64,000 nt of DNA from Phenylobacterium sp. (GCF_030680185.1 NZ_JAUXVZ010000012.1:29210-93209), one strand, 5' to 3'. Counted from the first letter of the stretch, positions 1 through 8,902 are shown. The notes: a model not told the origin generated them from the sequence alone. A program made the numbers and translations.

Positions 1-392
1 GGGGCGACGGCGGGATCGAAGCCCGGCGCCTGCTGGGCAAAGGCCGCCAACAGGCCTGCGCCATCGGTGTTGTCGGCGACGATGCGGCCATCTTCATTGA
101 ACAGCAGCAGATTGGCTGCGCCGGCGGCTTGCGCTGCGGCGCTGGGGGCGTCGGCCAGGGCCAGGGCCTCTTCCTTGAAGGGCAGGGTGACGTTGAGGCC
201 GCAGATGGCCCCGCCGCGAAAACCCTCCACGAGGGCCTTGAACCCGGTCTCCGAAGGACTGAACGGCACATAGGCCGCATCGAGGCCCGCGGCCGAAATC
301 CAGGCGTTGTGGATCAGCGGGCTGAGCGAATGGCGAACCGGCGCGCCGACCACGCCCGCCACCCGCCCGGCGCCCGTCAGACTCTGGCTCAT
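1..392 (-). CDS. aroE: Shikimate dehydrogenase, 3' part outside window
   Basis: NADP-dependent shikimate dehydrogenase of the aromatic amino acid (shikimate) pathway, cytosolic. Only the N-terminal ~130 residues lie in the window; the gene runs off the left edge. Visible family signatures are the substrate-binding [14 protein letters not shown] near the start, NVTLPFK with the catalytic lysine, and ADNTDG with the catalytic aspartate. The start is the ATG read from 392, which overlaps the maf stop by four bases (ATGA), so the two genes are almost certainly co-transcribed and translationally coupled. In Caulobacter this gene also sits beside maf next to the origin. Confidence 0.9.
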   Translation of the reverse strand, partial: MSQSLTGAGRVAGVVGAPVRHSLSPLIHNAWISAAGLDAAYVPFSPSETGFKALVEGFRGGAICGLNVTLPFKEEALALADAPSAAAQAAGAANLLLFNEDGRIVADNTDGAGLLAAFAQQAPGFDPAVA

Positions 393-982
393 GGGACAAG
401 GGCTCCGCGTTGGCGAAGTTGATCGAGCAGGCCGATGAGCGGCAGGCCCAGTATGGCGAAGTAGTCCCCCTCGATGGCGGCGAACAGCTGGGCGCCGGGG
501 CCTTCCAGCCGGTAGCAGCCCACCGAGCCCAGCAGGTCGTCACCCTCCAGGTCGAGATAGTGGTCCAGGAAGGCGTCGGAAAAGTCGCGCAGGGTGAGCG
601 TGGCGCAGGCGATCTCCGACCACAGGACCTCGCCGTCCTGAGCCAGCGCCACGGCCGAATGCAGGAAGTGCGGCTTGCCGCGCAGGGCCAGCAGGCGCGA
701 CCGGGCCTCAGCGCGGTCGACCGCCTTGTCATAGAGCGCGCCTTCGAACTCCAGGGTCTGGTCGGCGCCGATGACGAGGCCAGGCTCCGCGGCCGACACC
801 GTCACCGCCTTGATCTCGGCCAGGGCCTGGGCCACGGCCCGGGGACTGCCGCCGTCGGTCTGGATGCGCGTCTTGACCAGATCCTCATCCACCCCGGACA
901 CGATCTTGTCGAAGGTCACGCCGGCCCCGGCCAGGACCTGACTGCGGGCGGCGCTCTGCGAGGCGAGGATGACCCGGCTCAT
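389..982 (-). CDS. maf: Maf-family nucleotide pyrophosphatase
   Basis: Maf/YceF-like nucleoside triphosphate pyrophosphatase, 197 aa, the normal family length. The family hydrolyses non-canonical or modified NTPs to the monophosphate. The N-terminus carries [13 protein letters not shown], the degenerate form of the family's LASxSPRRxxLL phosphate-binding motif, and [10 protein letters not shown] holds the conserved acidic residue of the active site. It overlaps the upstream regulatory kinase gene and downstream aroE by four bases each, forming a three-gene operon reading away from the presumptive origin. Substrate preference (dTTP/UTP versus m7GTP type) cannot be decided by eye. Confidence 0.9.
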   Translation of the reverse strand: MSRVILASQSAARSQVLAGAGVTFDKIVSGVDEDLVKTRIQTDGGSPRAVAQALAEIKAVTVSAAEPGLVIGADQTLEFEGALYDKAVDRAEARSRLLALRGKPHFLHSAVALAQDGEVLWSEIACATLTLRDFSDAFLDHYLDLEGDDLLGSVGCYRLEGPGAQLFAAIEGDYFAILGLPLIGLLDQLRQRGALVP

Positions 983-1821
983 CCGAGGATATCCACCTGG
1001 CGGCCGGCGGTGAGCAGGTTCATCACCGCCGCGGCCGTCTCCTCCACCGAGCGGCGGGTGACGTCGATCACCGGCCAGCCCTGACGCTCATAGAGCCTTC
1101 GGGCCTGCACGATCTCCTCGCGCACATTGTCCACATCGATATAGGCCGAGGTGCGGTTCTCCTTCAGGCTCAGCAGCCGGTTGCGACGGATCTGGATCAG
1201 CCGGTCGGGCGAGATGGTCAGCCCCACCACCAGGGTGTTCTTGAGCTGCAACAGCTTGTCGGGGATCGGCCGCGACGGGACCAGGGGGACGTTGGCCGCC
1301 CGCACGCCCCGGTGGGCCAGATAGATGCAGGTCGGCGTCTTGGAGGTCCGCGACACGCCCACCAGCACCACGTCGGCCTGTTCGAGATCCTGGCCGCCCT
1401 GGCCGTCGTCATGGCCGATGGCGTAGTTGAGCGCGTCCATCCGGTTGAAATAGTCGTGGTCCAGGGCGTGCTGGGCGCCGACCCTTGTGGTGGTGTTGAC
1501 CCCCAGATAGCGCGACACCGCCGAGACCAGCGGGTCCAGCGCAGGGATGCAGGCCATTTCCAGCCGCCGGCAGCCCTCCTCCAGGGCTGCGCGCAGTTCG
1601 GCGTCGACGATGGTGTGAATGACCAGGCCGGGCGCGGACTCGATATCCGACAGGGCGCGGTCCAGCTGCCGCTGGGAGCGGACCAGGGCGTAGATGTGTT
1701 CGATCGGCAGGACGTCGTCGAACCGGGCGCAGACCGCGCGCGCCATGGCGTTCAGGGTCTCGCCGGTGGAGTCCGACACCAGGTGGACATGGAAATAGGT
1801 TGCGATGCGCGGGTTAGTCAT
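979..1821 (-). CDS. PEP synthase / PPDK regulatory kinase-pyrophosphorylase (DUF299)
   Basis: Bifunctional serine/threonine kinase and Pi-dependent pyrophosphorylase of the DUF299 family, 280 aa, which switches phosphoenolpyruvate synthase or pyruvate phosphate dikinase off and on. The N-terminal FHVHLVSDSTGETLN block and the central P-loop-like GVSRTSKTPT are family hallmarks. It is the first gene of the minus-strand operon with maf and aroE. In Caulobacter crescentus the homologue flanks the replication origin opposite hemE, and the same arrangement is seen here, which is a main reason for placing the origin in the adjacent gap. Whether the target is PPDK or PEP synthase is not visible from this window. 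Confidence 0.9.
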   Translation of the reverse strand: MTNPRIATYFHVHLVSDSTGETLNAMARAVCARFDDVLPIEHIYALVRSQRQLDRALSDIESAPGLVIHTIVDAELRAALEEGCRRLEMACIPALDPLVSAVSRYLGVNTTTRVGAQHALDHDYFNRMDALNYAIGHDDGQGGQDLEQADVVLVGVSRTSKTPTCIYLAHRGVRAANVPLVPSRPIPDKLLQLKNTLVVGLTISPDRLIQIRRNRLLSLKENRTSAYIDVDNVREEIVQARRLYERQGWPVIDVTRRSVEETAAAVMNLLTAGRQVDILG

Positions 1822-2357
1822 TCCGAGGGGGGCGCCTGCGACAAAATGCTCTTGGGGACCAAGGAGTCGATAAGTCTCTTAAAGGAGGCCGGCGAACTTG
1901 GGGATAGGCCTCGACTTATCCGCCGCCGCCGATCGCGAGACGGGCCAGGCTGTAAGGATCGGACATTGGGGGTCCAGGCGTCCACCGGTTCAGCCGATGG
2001 GGAAAGTCTTAACGAAAGGTAAACACAGGGCCTGCGCCAGAGCGCGGGTCATCCTCAGGCCCGGCGCCCGTGAGCCTCGGCGCGGCCGGCTCCGGTTCTT
2101 AAGGTTTCGTTAAGGAATGTGGCGACGCTCAGCCCCCGGCGCCCGCAATTCACAGGGGCTCTTCCTGCCTTGGGACAAGCCAGGCGCCGGCTGTGGGCGA
2201 AGGCGGTATGGCGTCGGCAAGGGCCGGTTTTCCCCGGGTCTGACCGGCCCTACCTCAACCTCATCCTCAAACAGATCTTTCTTTCAGGAAGAGGGGTGGG
2301 GACCTGTGTCCACCTCGCCCCTTGAGCAGGCGGGCCGGAGCGGCTTTAAGGCTTGGC
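1822..2357. other. oriC: Presumptive chromosome replication origin (Cori-like)
   Basis: 536 bp without a credible gene between the divergently read PPSR and hemE genes, the position of the Caulobacter origin. Seen directly: a perfect CtrA box at 2099-2113; a near-match TTAA-N7-TAAA at 2009-2023; a DnaA-box-like TTATCCGCC at 1916-1924; two identical TCATCCTCA words at 2049-2057 and 2261-2269, which fit TNATCCNCA; and a locally AT-richer stretch around 2262-2292. No perfect TTATCCACA is present. Origin function is inferred from synteny plus these motifs. Weak DnaA sites controlled by overlapping CtrA sites are known for Caulobacter. Confidence 0.75.
2099..2113. promoter_or_regulatory. CtrA binding box, TTAA-N7-TTAA
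   Basis: TTAAGGTTTCGTTAA is an exact match to the CtrA consensus TTAA-N7-TTAA. TTAA words are rare in this GC-rich window, so a correctly spaced pair is unlikely to be chance. It lies 245 bp upstream of hemE inside the presumptive origin. A second, imperfect copy (TTAA-N7-TAAA) is at 2009-2023. By analogy with Caulobacter, phosphorylated CtrA bound here would repress origin firing and the hemE-side promoter. Confidence 0.8.
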
Positions 2358-3389
2358 ATGAACGACACGACCCAGCCCCGCCTCCTTCGCGCCCTGGCCG
2401 GCGAAACCCTCGACCGCCCGCCGGTCTGGTTCATGCGTCAGGCGGGCCGGTCCCTGCCGGAATATCGCGAGCTGCGCACCAAGGCGCCGGACTTCATCGC
2501 CTTCTGCCACAATCCGCAGATGGCGGCCGAGGCGACCCTGCAGCCCATGCGCCGCTTCCCCCTGGATGCGGCCATCGTATTCGCCGACATCCTGCTGCTG
2601 CCCAAGGCGCTGGGCCAGAAGGTCTGGTTCGAGACGGGCGAAGGTCCCAGGCTTGGCGAACTGCCGGCGCTTTCGGCCATGGAGGCCGAGATCGAGGCCT
2701 CGACCGGCAGGCTTTCCGAGATCGGCGAAACCCTGACCCGGGTGCGCGCTGAACTGGAGCCGGAGCGGGCCCTGATCGGGTTCGCCGGCGCCCCCTGGAC
2801 CGTGGCCACCTATATGATCGAGGGCCGCGGCTCCGATCGCTCCGGCGCGCGGACCTACGCCTATCAGAACCCCGAGGATCTGGACCGGCTGCTGGACATC
2901 CTGGTGGAGTCCACCGCCCGCTACCTGGTGATGCAGGCCAAGGCCGGCGCCCAGGCGCTGAAGCTGTTCGAGAGCTGGGCCGAGGGCCTGGCCGAGGACG
3001 TGTTCGAACGCATCGTCATCCGCCCCCATGCCGCGATCATCGAGAAGGTCCGCGCCGCCGGGATCGACACCCCCTTCATCGGCTTCCCCCGCGGCGCCGG
3101 CGCCCTGGTGGAAAACTACGCCGCCGCCGTGCCGGTCCAGGCTGTGGCCCTCGACACCCAGGCCAGCGCCGCCATGGGCCGCAAGATCCAGTCGGGCGGC
3201 AAGGCGATCCAGGGCGCGCTCGACAACCTGCTGCTGCGGGCCGGCGGCCCGGCCATGGACGCCCGCATCGACGCCCTGATCGACCAGTGGGGGCAGGGGC
3301 CCTACATCTTCAATCTGGGCCACGGGGTTCTGCCCGACACCCCGGTGGAAAACATCGAGCGCGCGGTTCGCCGCGTGACGGGGACCTGA
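2358..3389 (+). CDS. hemE: Uroporphyrinogen decarboxylase
   Basis: Converts uroporphyrinogen III to coproporphyrinogen III in heme biosynthesis, cytosolic. The 343-aa product has the diagnostic RPPVWFMRQAGRSLPEYR-type block near the N-terminus (residues ~17-35) and GFAGAPWTVATYMIEG in the middle. The ATG at 2358 is preceded by TTAAGG at 2346-2351 with good spacing; an upstream TTG in frame would add a non-conserved 12-residue tail and was not chosen. Its stop overlaps the hemH start (TGATG). It is the first gene of a hemE-hemH-hemJ operon and sits at the right edge of the presumptive origin. Confidence 0.95.
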   Translation: MNDTTQPRLLRALAGETLDRPPVWFMRQAGRSLPEYRELRTKAPDFIAFCHNPQMAAEATLQPMRRFPLDAAIVFADILLLPKALGQKVWFETGEGPRLGELPALSAMEAEIEASTGRLSEIGETLTRVRAELEPERALIGFAGAPWTVATYMIEGRGSDRSGARTYAYQNPEDLDRLLDILVESTARYLVMQAKAGAQALKLFESWAEGLAEDVFERIVIRPHAAIIEKVRAAGIDTPFIGFPRGAGALVENYAAAVPVQAVALDTQASAAMGRKIQSGGKAIQGALDNLLLRAGGPAMDARIDALIDQWGQGPYIFNLGHGVLPDTPVENIERAVRRVTGT

Positions 3390-4426
3390 TGAAAAAGCTC
3401 GCGGTCGTCCTCTTCAACCTGGGGGGACCCGACGACCAGGATTCGGTCCAGCCCTTCCTGTTCAACCTGTTCCGCGACCCGGCGATCATCGGCCTGCCGG
3501 CCCCGTTCCGCTATGCCCTGGCCGCCCTGATCTCCACCACCCGCAAGAAGACCGCCCAGGCCAACTACGCCATCATGGGCGGCGGCTCGCCCCTGCTGCC
3601 GGAGACGAAGGCTCAGGCTAACGCGCTCGAGGCTGAGCTGGCCAAGGCCGCGCCGGAGCTGGAGACCAGGGTCTTCATCGCCATGCGCTACTGGAAGCCC
3701 CGTGCCGAGGCGACGGCGGCGGAGGTGGCGGCCTTTGCTCCCGACGAGATCGTGCTGCTGCCGCTCTATCCGCAGTTTTCCACCACCACGACGGGCTCGT
3801 CCCTCAAAGACTGGACCAAGGCCTATAGGGGCTCGGGTGTTGTTCGCACGGTCTGCTGCTATCCCACCCAGGCGAAGCTGATCGCGGCCCATGCCGACCA
3901 GATCGCCGCCACCTGGGCCGCCGCAGGCAAGCCTGAGGGCTTGCGCCTACTGTTCTCAGCCCATGGCCTGCCCAAATCGGTGATCGAACGCGGCGATCCC
4001 TACCAGGCCCAGATCGAGGCCACCGCCGCGGCCGTGGCCGCCCGCCTGCCCGAGCTTTCCGACTGGCAGGTCTGCTACCAGAGCCGGGTGGGTCCGATGG
4101 AATGGATTGGTCCGTCCACGGAGGTTGCCTTGCGCCAGGCTCAGGCCGACGGCAAGGGCGTGATCCTGACCCCCATCGCCTTTGTCTCCGAGCATGTGGA
4201 GACCCTGGTCGAGCTCGATCACGAATATGCCGAGATCGCCAAGACCATCGGCTGCGCCCCCTATCTGCGGGTTCCGGCCCTGGGGATCACGCCGGGATTC
4301 ATCGCAGGGCTCACCGGCGTCGTGCTGAACGCCCTGGACGATGCGCCGAGGATCGCCCCGGCCGGCGGCTGGACCTGCCCGGCCGACTATGGAAAATGCG
4401 CCTGCAGGACGGGGAGGGCGGCATGA
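3389..4426 (+). CDS. hemH: Ferrochelatase
   Basis: Inserts ferrous iron into protoporphyrin IX, the last step of heme synthesis. 345 aa. Signatures are LFNLGGPD at the start, PLYPQFSTTTTGS, the catalytic-histidine motif FSAHGLP, CYQSRVGPMEW, and the SEHVETLVELD segment with the conserved glutamate. The C-terminal tail contains CPADYGKCAC. Caulobacter ferrochelatase is known to carry a [2Fe-2S] cluster, so these cysteines, with others upstream, are plausible ligands (inference). The start overlaps the hemE stop by one base, and the stop overlaps hemJ by four, indicating coupled translation. Confidence 0.95.
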   Translation: MKKLAVVLFNLGGPDDQDSVQPFLFNLFRDPAIIGLPAPFRYALAALISTTRKKTAQANYAIMGGGSPLLPETKAQANALEAELAKAAPELETRVFIAMRYWKPRAEATAAEVAAFAPDEIVLLPLYPQFSTTTTGSSLKDWTKAYRGSGVVRTVCCYPTQAKLIAAHADQIAATWAAAGKPEGLRLLFSAHGLPKSVIERGDPYQAQIEATAAAVAARLPELSDWQVCYQSRVGPMEWIGPSTEVALRQAQADGKGVILTPIAFVSEHVETLVELDHEYAEIAKTIGCAPYLRVPALGITPGFIAGLTGVVLNALDDAPRIAPAGGWTCPADYGKCACRTGRAA

Positions 4427-4884
4427 ACTGGTTTGATCTGCTTCGGGGGCTGCACATCATCGCGGTCATCGCCTGGATGGCCGGCATGATGTATCTGCCC
4501 AGGCTCTACGCCTATCACACCGAAACCGCGCCGCCCGGCAGCGAGTTCGACGCCCACTTCAAGGTGTGGGAGGCCAAGCTCCTCAAGATCATCATCAACC
4601 CGTCCATGGTGCTGACCTGGATCCTGGGCCTGAGCCTGATCATGTATCACGTGCACGCCATGGGGCAGGGCTGGGCCTTCCTGCTGCAGCCCTGGATGAT
4701 GCTGAAGCTGGCGCTGGTGATCTTCCTGTCGGGCTGGCACGGCATGCTGGCCGGGGCACGCAAGCAGATCGCGGCGGGCGAGCGGCCCCGTAGCGCCAAG
4801 TTCTGGCGGGCCACCAATGAGATCCCCTTCCTGATCGCCATCGCCGCGGTCCTGGCCGTCACCCTGGAATTCGGCGCCCGCTGA
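4423..4884 (+). CDS. hemJ: Protoporphyrinogen oxidase HemJ
   Basis: Integral inner-membrane protein of the HemJ/UPF0093 family that oxidises protoporphyrinogen IX to protoporphyrin IX, supplying hemH. 153 aa with about four hydrophobic helices. The first helix contains the conserved histidine in [13 protein letters not shown], followed by [10 protein letters not shown], and the second block has [14 protein letters not shown] with conserved lysine and asparagine. The ATG overlaps the hemH stop (ATGA). This gene completes the last three heme steps in one operon, with the genomic order E-H-J rather than pathway order. Confidence 0.92.
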   Translation: MNWFDLLRGLHIIAVIAWMAGMMYLPRLYAYHTETAPPGSEFDAHFKVWEAKLLKIIINPSMVLTWILGLSLIMYHVHAMGQGWAFLLQPWMMLKLALVIFLSGWHGMLAGARKQIAAGERPRSAKFWRATNEIPFLIAIAAVLAVTLEFGAR

Positions 4885-5126
4885 CCCCATCTGGTGTGAG
4901 ACGGCCCTTGACCTCGGCCCCCCGGCTGTGGTTTTGCGTTAGCCACGCGGGAGAAATCCCGCGCCCCCGCCTTTTCCCGGCGCCGCGCGTTCATCGCCGA
5001 CGGCCCGGTCCTCGAGACAACATAGCCGGCGCCGTTCGATCTGCGCCCCACCTCTCGTCCCCGCCCGCCCGGAGTCCATCCGGCGGTGCGCGGCCCGACA
5101 CACCCTCTCAGAGCTTCAAAGACCCG

Positions 5127-6503
5127 ATGAGCGAAGACACCCAGAACGAAGTCCTCGAGTCCCAGACCGACGACGACGCCGGCATGGACGCCGAAGACGA
5201 ACCGTCCCTGGCCTCCCAGGCGATCGCCGCCATGGGCCTGACCAAGATGTCGCTTCAGGAGTTGAAGGAGAAATCCTCCTCCGACCTGCTGGCCTTCGCC
5301 GAGCAGATGGACATCGAGAACGCCAACTCGATGCGCAAGCAGGACATGATGTTCGGCATCCTGAAGACCCTCGCCGAAGAAGGCGTGGAGATTTCAGGCT
5401 CGGGCACCATGGAGGTGCTGCCCGACGGCTTCGGCTTCCTGCGCAGCCCCGAGGCCAACTATCTGCCCGGCCCGGACGACATCTATGTGAGCCCCTCGCA
5501 GATCCGGAAGTTCGGCCTGCGCACCGGCGACTCCGTGGTCGGCGCCATCCGCGCGCCCCGTGAAGGCGAGCGCTATTTCGCCCTGGTCAAGGTCGACCAG
5601 ATCAATTTCGAAGACCCCGAAAACGTCCGCCACAAGGTCCACTTCGACAACCTGACGCCGCTCTATCCCGAAGAGCGCCTGAAGATGGAGATCGACGATC
5701 CGACCCTGAAGGATCGCTCCGGCCGGGTGATCGACATCGTCGCGCCTCTGGGCAAGGGCCAGCGCTGCCTGATCGTCGCCCCGCCGCGGGTCGGCAAGAC
5801 GGTGATGCTGCAGAACATCGCCAAGTCTATCGAGGCCAACCATCCGGAAATCTATCTGATCGTCCTGCTGATCGACGAGCGGCCGGAAGAGGTGACCGAC
5901 ATGCAGCGCACCGTGCGCGGCGAGGTCATCGCGTCCACCTTCGACGAGCCGGCCACCCGCCACGTGCAGGTCGCCGAGATGGTCATCGAAAAGGCCAAGC
6001 GCCTGGTCGAGCACAAGCGCGACGTGGTCATCCTGCTGGACTCCGTCACCCGCCTGGGCCGCGCCTACAACACCGTGGTGCCGTCCTCAGGCAAGGTGCT
6101 GACCGGCGGTGTGGACGCCAACGCCCTGCAGCGGCCCAAGCGCTTCTTCGGCGCGGCGCGGAATGTGGAGGAGGGCGGCTCGCTGTCCATCATCGCCACC
6201 GCCCTGATCGACACCGGCAGCCGGATGGACGAGGTCATCTTCGAAGAGTTCAAGGGCACCGGTAACTCGGAAATCGTCCTGGACCGCAAGGTCGCTGACA
6301 AGCGCATCTTCCCGGCCATCGACGTGCTGAAGTCCGGCACCCGTAAGGAAGAGCTGATCACGCCGAAGGATCAGCTGCAGAAGACCTATGTGCTGCGCCG
6401 CATCCTCAACCCCATGGGGGCGCAGGACGCCATCGAGTTCCTGCTCGACAAGCTGCGCAACGCCAAGAACAACGACGACTTCTTCCAGTCGATGAACACC
6501 TGA
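5127..6503 (+). CDS. rho: Transcription termination factor Rho
   Basis: Hexameric RNA-dependent ATPase/helicase that terminates transcription. The 458-aa product has the N-terminal Rho domain ([20 protein letters not shown]), the RNA-binding cold-shock-like block [20 protein letters not shown], the Walker [11 protein letters not shown], and [15 protein letters not shown]. An acidic ~35-residue N-terminal extension precedes the Rho domain. The ATG at 5127 was chosen because the in-frame sequence further upstream is Pro/Arg-rich and non-conserved. A 242-bp leader separates it from hemJ; nothing definite was recognised in it, though rho leaders are often autoregulatory. Confidence 0.95.
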   Translation: MSEDTQNEVLESQTDDDAGMDAEDEPSLASQAIAAMGLTKMSLQELKEKSSSDLLAFAEQMDIENANSMRKQDMMFGILKTLAEEGVEISGSGTMEVLPDGFGFLRSPEANYLPGPDDIYVSPSQIRKFGLRTGDSVVGAIRAPREGERYFALVKVDQINFEDPENVRHKVHFDNLTPLYPEERLKMEIDDPTLKDRSGRVIDIVAPLGKGQRCLIVAPPRVGKTVMLQNIAKSIEANHPEIYLIVLLIDERPEEVTDMQRTVRGEVIASTFDEPATRHVQVAEMVIEKAKRLVEHKRDVVILLDSVTRLGRAYNTVVPSSGKVLTGGVDANALQRPKRFFGAARNVEEGGSLSIIATALIDTGSRMDEVIFEEFKGTGNSEIVLDRKVADKRIFPAIDVLKSGTRKEELITPKDQLQKTYVLRRILNPMGAQDAIEFLLDKLRNAKNNDDFFQSMNT

Positions 6504-6566
6504 GTCTAAGCGGCGCGCCCAGGTTGCGCGCCTCGACGGTTCGATTGCGCCGCAGGCGCCCTAAAG

Positions 6567-6668
6567 GGCGACACGAAGAACACGAAGGGTCGCAAAGGAC
6601 ACAAAGCCGAGGCCGCGGAGGCCTTCGTGTCCTTGGCTATCTTTCTGTTCTTTGTGTCCCCCTTTTTT
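6567..6668. repeat. Family A palindromic repeat, copy 1, possible rho terminator
   Basis: Long imperfect inverted repeat: the left arm is made of ACACGAAGAACACGAAGG and CAAAGGACACAAAG units, and the right arm of GCCTTCGTGTCCTTGG and TTCTTTGTGTCC. On the plus strand the fold is followed by TTTTTT at 6663-6668, so this copy could act as the terminator of rho. Five related copies lie elsewhere in the window. Confidence 0.75.
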
Positions 6669-6687
6669 ATTTAGGGCGGTGCGACCG

Positions 6688-6805
6688 CCCTCGTCATTCG
6701 AGACCCTTTGGGCGCCTCAGGATGAGGACGGAATGAAACGCCTCAGCCCGCAACCCCCGCCCTCAGCCTGAGGTGCGAGCGAGAGCGAGCCTCGAAGGAC
6801 GCAGT
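6688..6805. repeat. Dispersed-type repeat with CCTCAGCCTGAGG hairpin
   Basis: Non-coding stretch with CTCAGGATGAGG at 6716-6727 and the palindromic CCTCAGCCTGAGG followed by GTGCGAGCGAGAGCGAGCCTCG. From general knowledge, words of this type recur in Caulobacteraceae intergenic regions; only one copy is in this window, so the family assignment rests on recollection. With family A copy 1 and parS it fills the 330-bp gap after rho. Confidence 0.45.
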
Positions 6806-6817
6806 GCGCCCCCGCCC

Positions 6818-6833
6818 TGTTTCACGTGAAACA
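6818..6833. promoter_or_regulatory. parS: parS centromere site (perfect)
   Basis: TGTTTCACGTGAAACA, the exact 16-bp palindromic ParB-binding site. It lies directly against the stop codon of the small membrane protein gene that begins at 6834 on the minus strand, and 7.3 kb from parB. ParB-CTP clamps load here and spread during chromosome segregation. Confidence 0.95.
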
Positions 6834-7037
6834 TCAGCCCTGAGGCGGGACGTGGTCCCTCGGCCATTTGATGAAGGCCACGATCCACAGCATCACCAGG
6901 TTCACGCCCGGCACCACCATCAGGAAGGCGACGGCCCAGGGAATGCCCAGGCGGCTGAAAATCTTGCCGATCGGGAAGACGATCAGGAAGACCCAGGCGA
7001 CCAGGATCAGCCAGTGCCAGACCGAAAAACTGCCCAT
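6834..7037 (-). CDS. Small membrane protein, unknown function
   Basis: 67-aa protein with two hydrophobic segments (residues ~7-26 and ~34-57) and a short charged C-terminus, so probably an inner-membrane protein with two helices. I do not recognise a characterised family; the composition resembles small super-infection-exclusion/DUF-type membrane proteins. A GAGGA Shine-Dalgarno precedes the ATG at 7037 with suitable spacing, which supports translation. It is read in the same direction as the quinone reductase upstream of it, 24 bp away, and ends exactly at a parS site. Confidence 0.7.
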   Translation of the reverse strand: MGSFSVWHWLILVAWVFLIVFPIGKIFSRLGIPWAVAFLMVVPGVNLVMLWIVAFIKWPRDHVPPQG

Positions 7038-7061
7038 CTCTATGTCCTCTTCGGTCTTCGA

Positions 7062-8033
7062 CTATGGGACCAGCAGGGAGGCGCCGACCGTCTCGCGGCC
7101 CTCCAGCGCCTCATGAGCGGCCTTCGCCTTGGCCAGCGGGAAGGTCTGGCCGATGTCGATCCGCACCTGGCCGCTGGCGATCACGTCGAACAGGGCCGCG
7201 GCGCTGGCGTCGAGTTCCTCGGTGGTGGCCACGTAGTCGAACAGGGTCGGGCGGGTGAGGAACAGCGAGCCGAGCTGCGACAGCCGTCCGGGCAGGATGG
7301 CGGGCGCCGGGCCTGAGGCATTGCCGTAGGAGACGAACAGACCCCGCCGCGCGAGGCTGTTCAGGGTGGCCTCGAAGGTGGCCGCGCCCACGGAGTCATA
7401 GGCGACCGGCACGCCGGCCCCATCGGTGATCCGACGCACCTCGGCCGCCACATCCTGGTCCCGGTAGAGGATGACGTGGTCGGCGCCCAGTTCGCGGACC
7501 CGCTCGGCCTTGGCCTCTGACCCCACTGTGCCGATCACGGTGGCGCCGATCGCCTTGGCCCACTGGACCAGGATCGAGCCGACGCCGCCCGCCGCGGCAT
7601 GGACCAGGATGGTCTGACCGGCCTGGACGGGGAAGCAGCGACGCAGCAGGAACTCCGCCGTCATGCCCTTGAGGAGGGCCGCGGCCGCCACATCGGCCCC
7701 GACGCCGGGCGGCGGCTTCACCGCCCGCGCGGCCTTGACCACGTGAAACTCCGCATAGGCCCCGATGGGGCCGGACGCATAGGCCGCCAGGTCGCCGACG
7801 GCGAAACGGTCGACCCCCTCGCCGATCTCCACCACCTCACCGGCGCCCTCCATGCCCAGGCCGGACGGCAGCTTTACGGGATAGAGGCCGGTGCGGTGAT
7901 AGGTGTCGATGAAGTTCAGGCCGATGGCCTGGTTGCGCACGAGGATCTCGCCGGGGCCGGGCGAGGGGCGTTCGACCTCGACCAGCTCCAGGACTTCGGG
8001 CCCGCCGGTGCGGGCGATCTGGACGGCGCGCAT
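7062..8033 (-). CDS. NADPH:quinone oxidoreductase, zinc-independent MDR family
   Basis: 323-aa medium-chain dehydrogenase/reductase of the quinone oxidoreductase (Qor) type, expected to reduce quinones with NADPH in the cytosol. The N-terminal GroES-like half contains GLNFIDTYHRTGLYP, typical of Qor, and lacks the zinc-ligand cysteines of alcohol dehydrogenases. The Rossmann half has HAAAGGVGSILVQWAK and AYDSVGAATFE. The ATG at 8033 shares one base with the stop of the dienelactone hydrolase gene upstream, so the two are translationally coupled. The physiological substrate is not evident. Confidence 0.88.
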   Translation of the reverse strand: MRAVQIARTGGPEVLELVEVERPSPGPGEILVRNQAIGLNFIDTYHRTGLYPVKLPSGLGMEGAGEVVEIGEGVDRFAVGDLAAYASGPIGAYAEFHVVKAARAVKPPPGVGADVAAAALLKGMTAEFLLRRCFPVQAGQTILVHAAAGGVGSILVQWAKAIGATVIGTVGSEAKAERVRELGADHVILYRDQDVAAEVRRITDGAGVPVAYDSVGAATFEATLNSLARRGLFVSYGNASGPAPAILPGRLSQLGSLFLTRPTLFDYVATTEELDASAAALFDVIASGQVRIDIGQTFPLAKAKAAHEALEGRETVGASLLVP

Positions 8034-8731
8034 CAGCGGAGGTTCGCTTCGAAGAAGGCGGCGGTCCGCGCATTGGCGGCTTCGGCGGCCTGCGCGTTGT
8101 AGTGCTCGCCGCCCTTGCGGGCGAAGGCGTGGTCGCAGCCGGGATAGGTATGGATCTGGACCTGCGGGTGGTTCTTCAGGGCGCCGAGGATCAGCTCCTG
8201 GGCGGCCTTGGGCACGAACTGGTCTTCCTCGGCGATGTGCATCATCAGCGGTTGGGCCAGGCGCTCGGCCTCGCCGGTGCGCTGCTCGATGCCCACGCCG
8301 TAATAGGCGACGCTGGCGTCGGCGTCGGTGCGGGTGGCGGTGGTGAAGGCCAGCAGGCCGCCCAGGCAATAGCCGACAGCGCCGACCTTGCCGGTGCAGT
8401 CCTCATGGCTGCGGATGGTGTCGATGACCACGCGGATGTCGCGCACCCCTTGGTCAGCGTCGAAAGCGTTCATCAACTCGAAGGCCTTCTTCCACTCGGC
8501 CTCGCTCTGGTCGGTGATGTCGACGCCGGGCTCGATGCGCCAGAACAGGTCCGGACAGATGGCCAGATAGCCCTGGGCGGCGTAGTCGTCGCAGATGTCG
8601 CGCATCACCTTGTTGACGCCGAAGATCTCCTGGAGGACCACAATGGCCGGCGCCGGGGTCTGGGCCGGCTTGGCCACATAGGCCGAGAAGGCGCCGTCGG
8701 GGGTTTTGATTTCGAGGGTCTGGCCGGCCAT
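8033..8731 (-). CDS. Dienelactone hydrolase family protein
   Basis: 232-aa alpha/beta hydrolase of the dienelactone hydrolase family. The expected triad is visible: nucleophile cysteine in GAVGYCLGG, aspartate in AEEDQFVP, histidine in GCDHAFAR; LQEIFGVN carries the conserved glutamate. The start at 8731 is chosen because GGGAG lies eight bases upstream; an alternative ATG at 8758 would add nine residues without a better ribosome site. Coupled to the downstream quinone reductase. The presence of Cys rather than Ser as nucleophile fits true DLH-type enzymes, but the substrate here is unknown and no aromatic degradation genes are nearby. Confidence 0.88.
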   Translation of the reverse strand: MAGQTLEIKTPDGAFSAYVAKPAQTPAPAIVVLQEIFGVNKVMRDICDDYAAQGYLAICPDLFWRIEPGVDITDQSEAEWKKAFELMNAFDADQGVRDIRVVIDTIRSHEDCTGKVGAVGYCLGGLLAFTTATRTDADASVAYYGVGIEQRTGEAERLAQPLMMHIAEEDQFVPKAAQELILGALKNHPQVQIHTYPGCDHAFARKGGEHYNAQAAEAANARTAAFFEANLR

Positions 8732-8902
8732 ATGCTGCTCCCGTGCGTTTGAAGTCATCGGGCGGCGCGAGGGCTCGCCTCGACCGCCAGGTTTCGCCGA
8801 CCTAGGATGTGGTGTCGCTGGTCCCAGGGGCGAGCCCATACCTAACAAGCGATCACAACAATGTCGCCACCGCGCCCGGTTCCGGCGCTATCGGAGGTTC
8901 CC

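Noticed and set aside
1898..2325. Short open frames in the hemE-PPSR gap
   Set aside because: Arg/Pro-rich, no ribosome sites, and the region has origin-type motifs.
2322..2357. TTG start giving hemE 12 extra residues
   Set aside because: Extension is not HemE-like and the ATG at 2358 has TTAAGG at proper distance.
4908..4936. TTGACC upstream of rho as a promoter
   Set aside because: No acceptable -10 hexamer at 16-18 bp; the downstream sequence is GC-rich or TTTTGC only.
7734..7749. Half-parS (CACGTGAAAC) inside the quinone reductase gene
   Set aside because: Only one arm matches; left arm CTTGAC instead of TGTTTC, and the site is explained by coding sequence.
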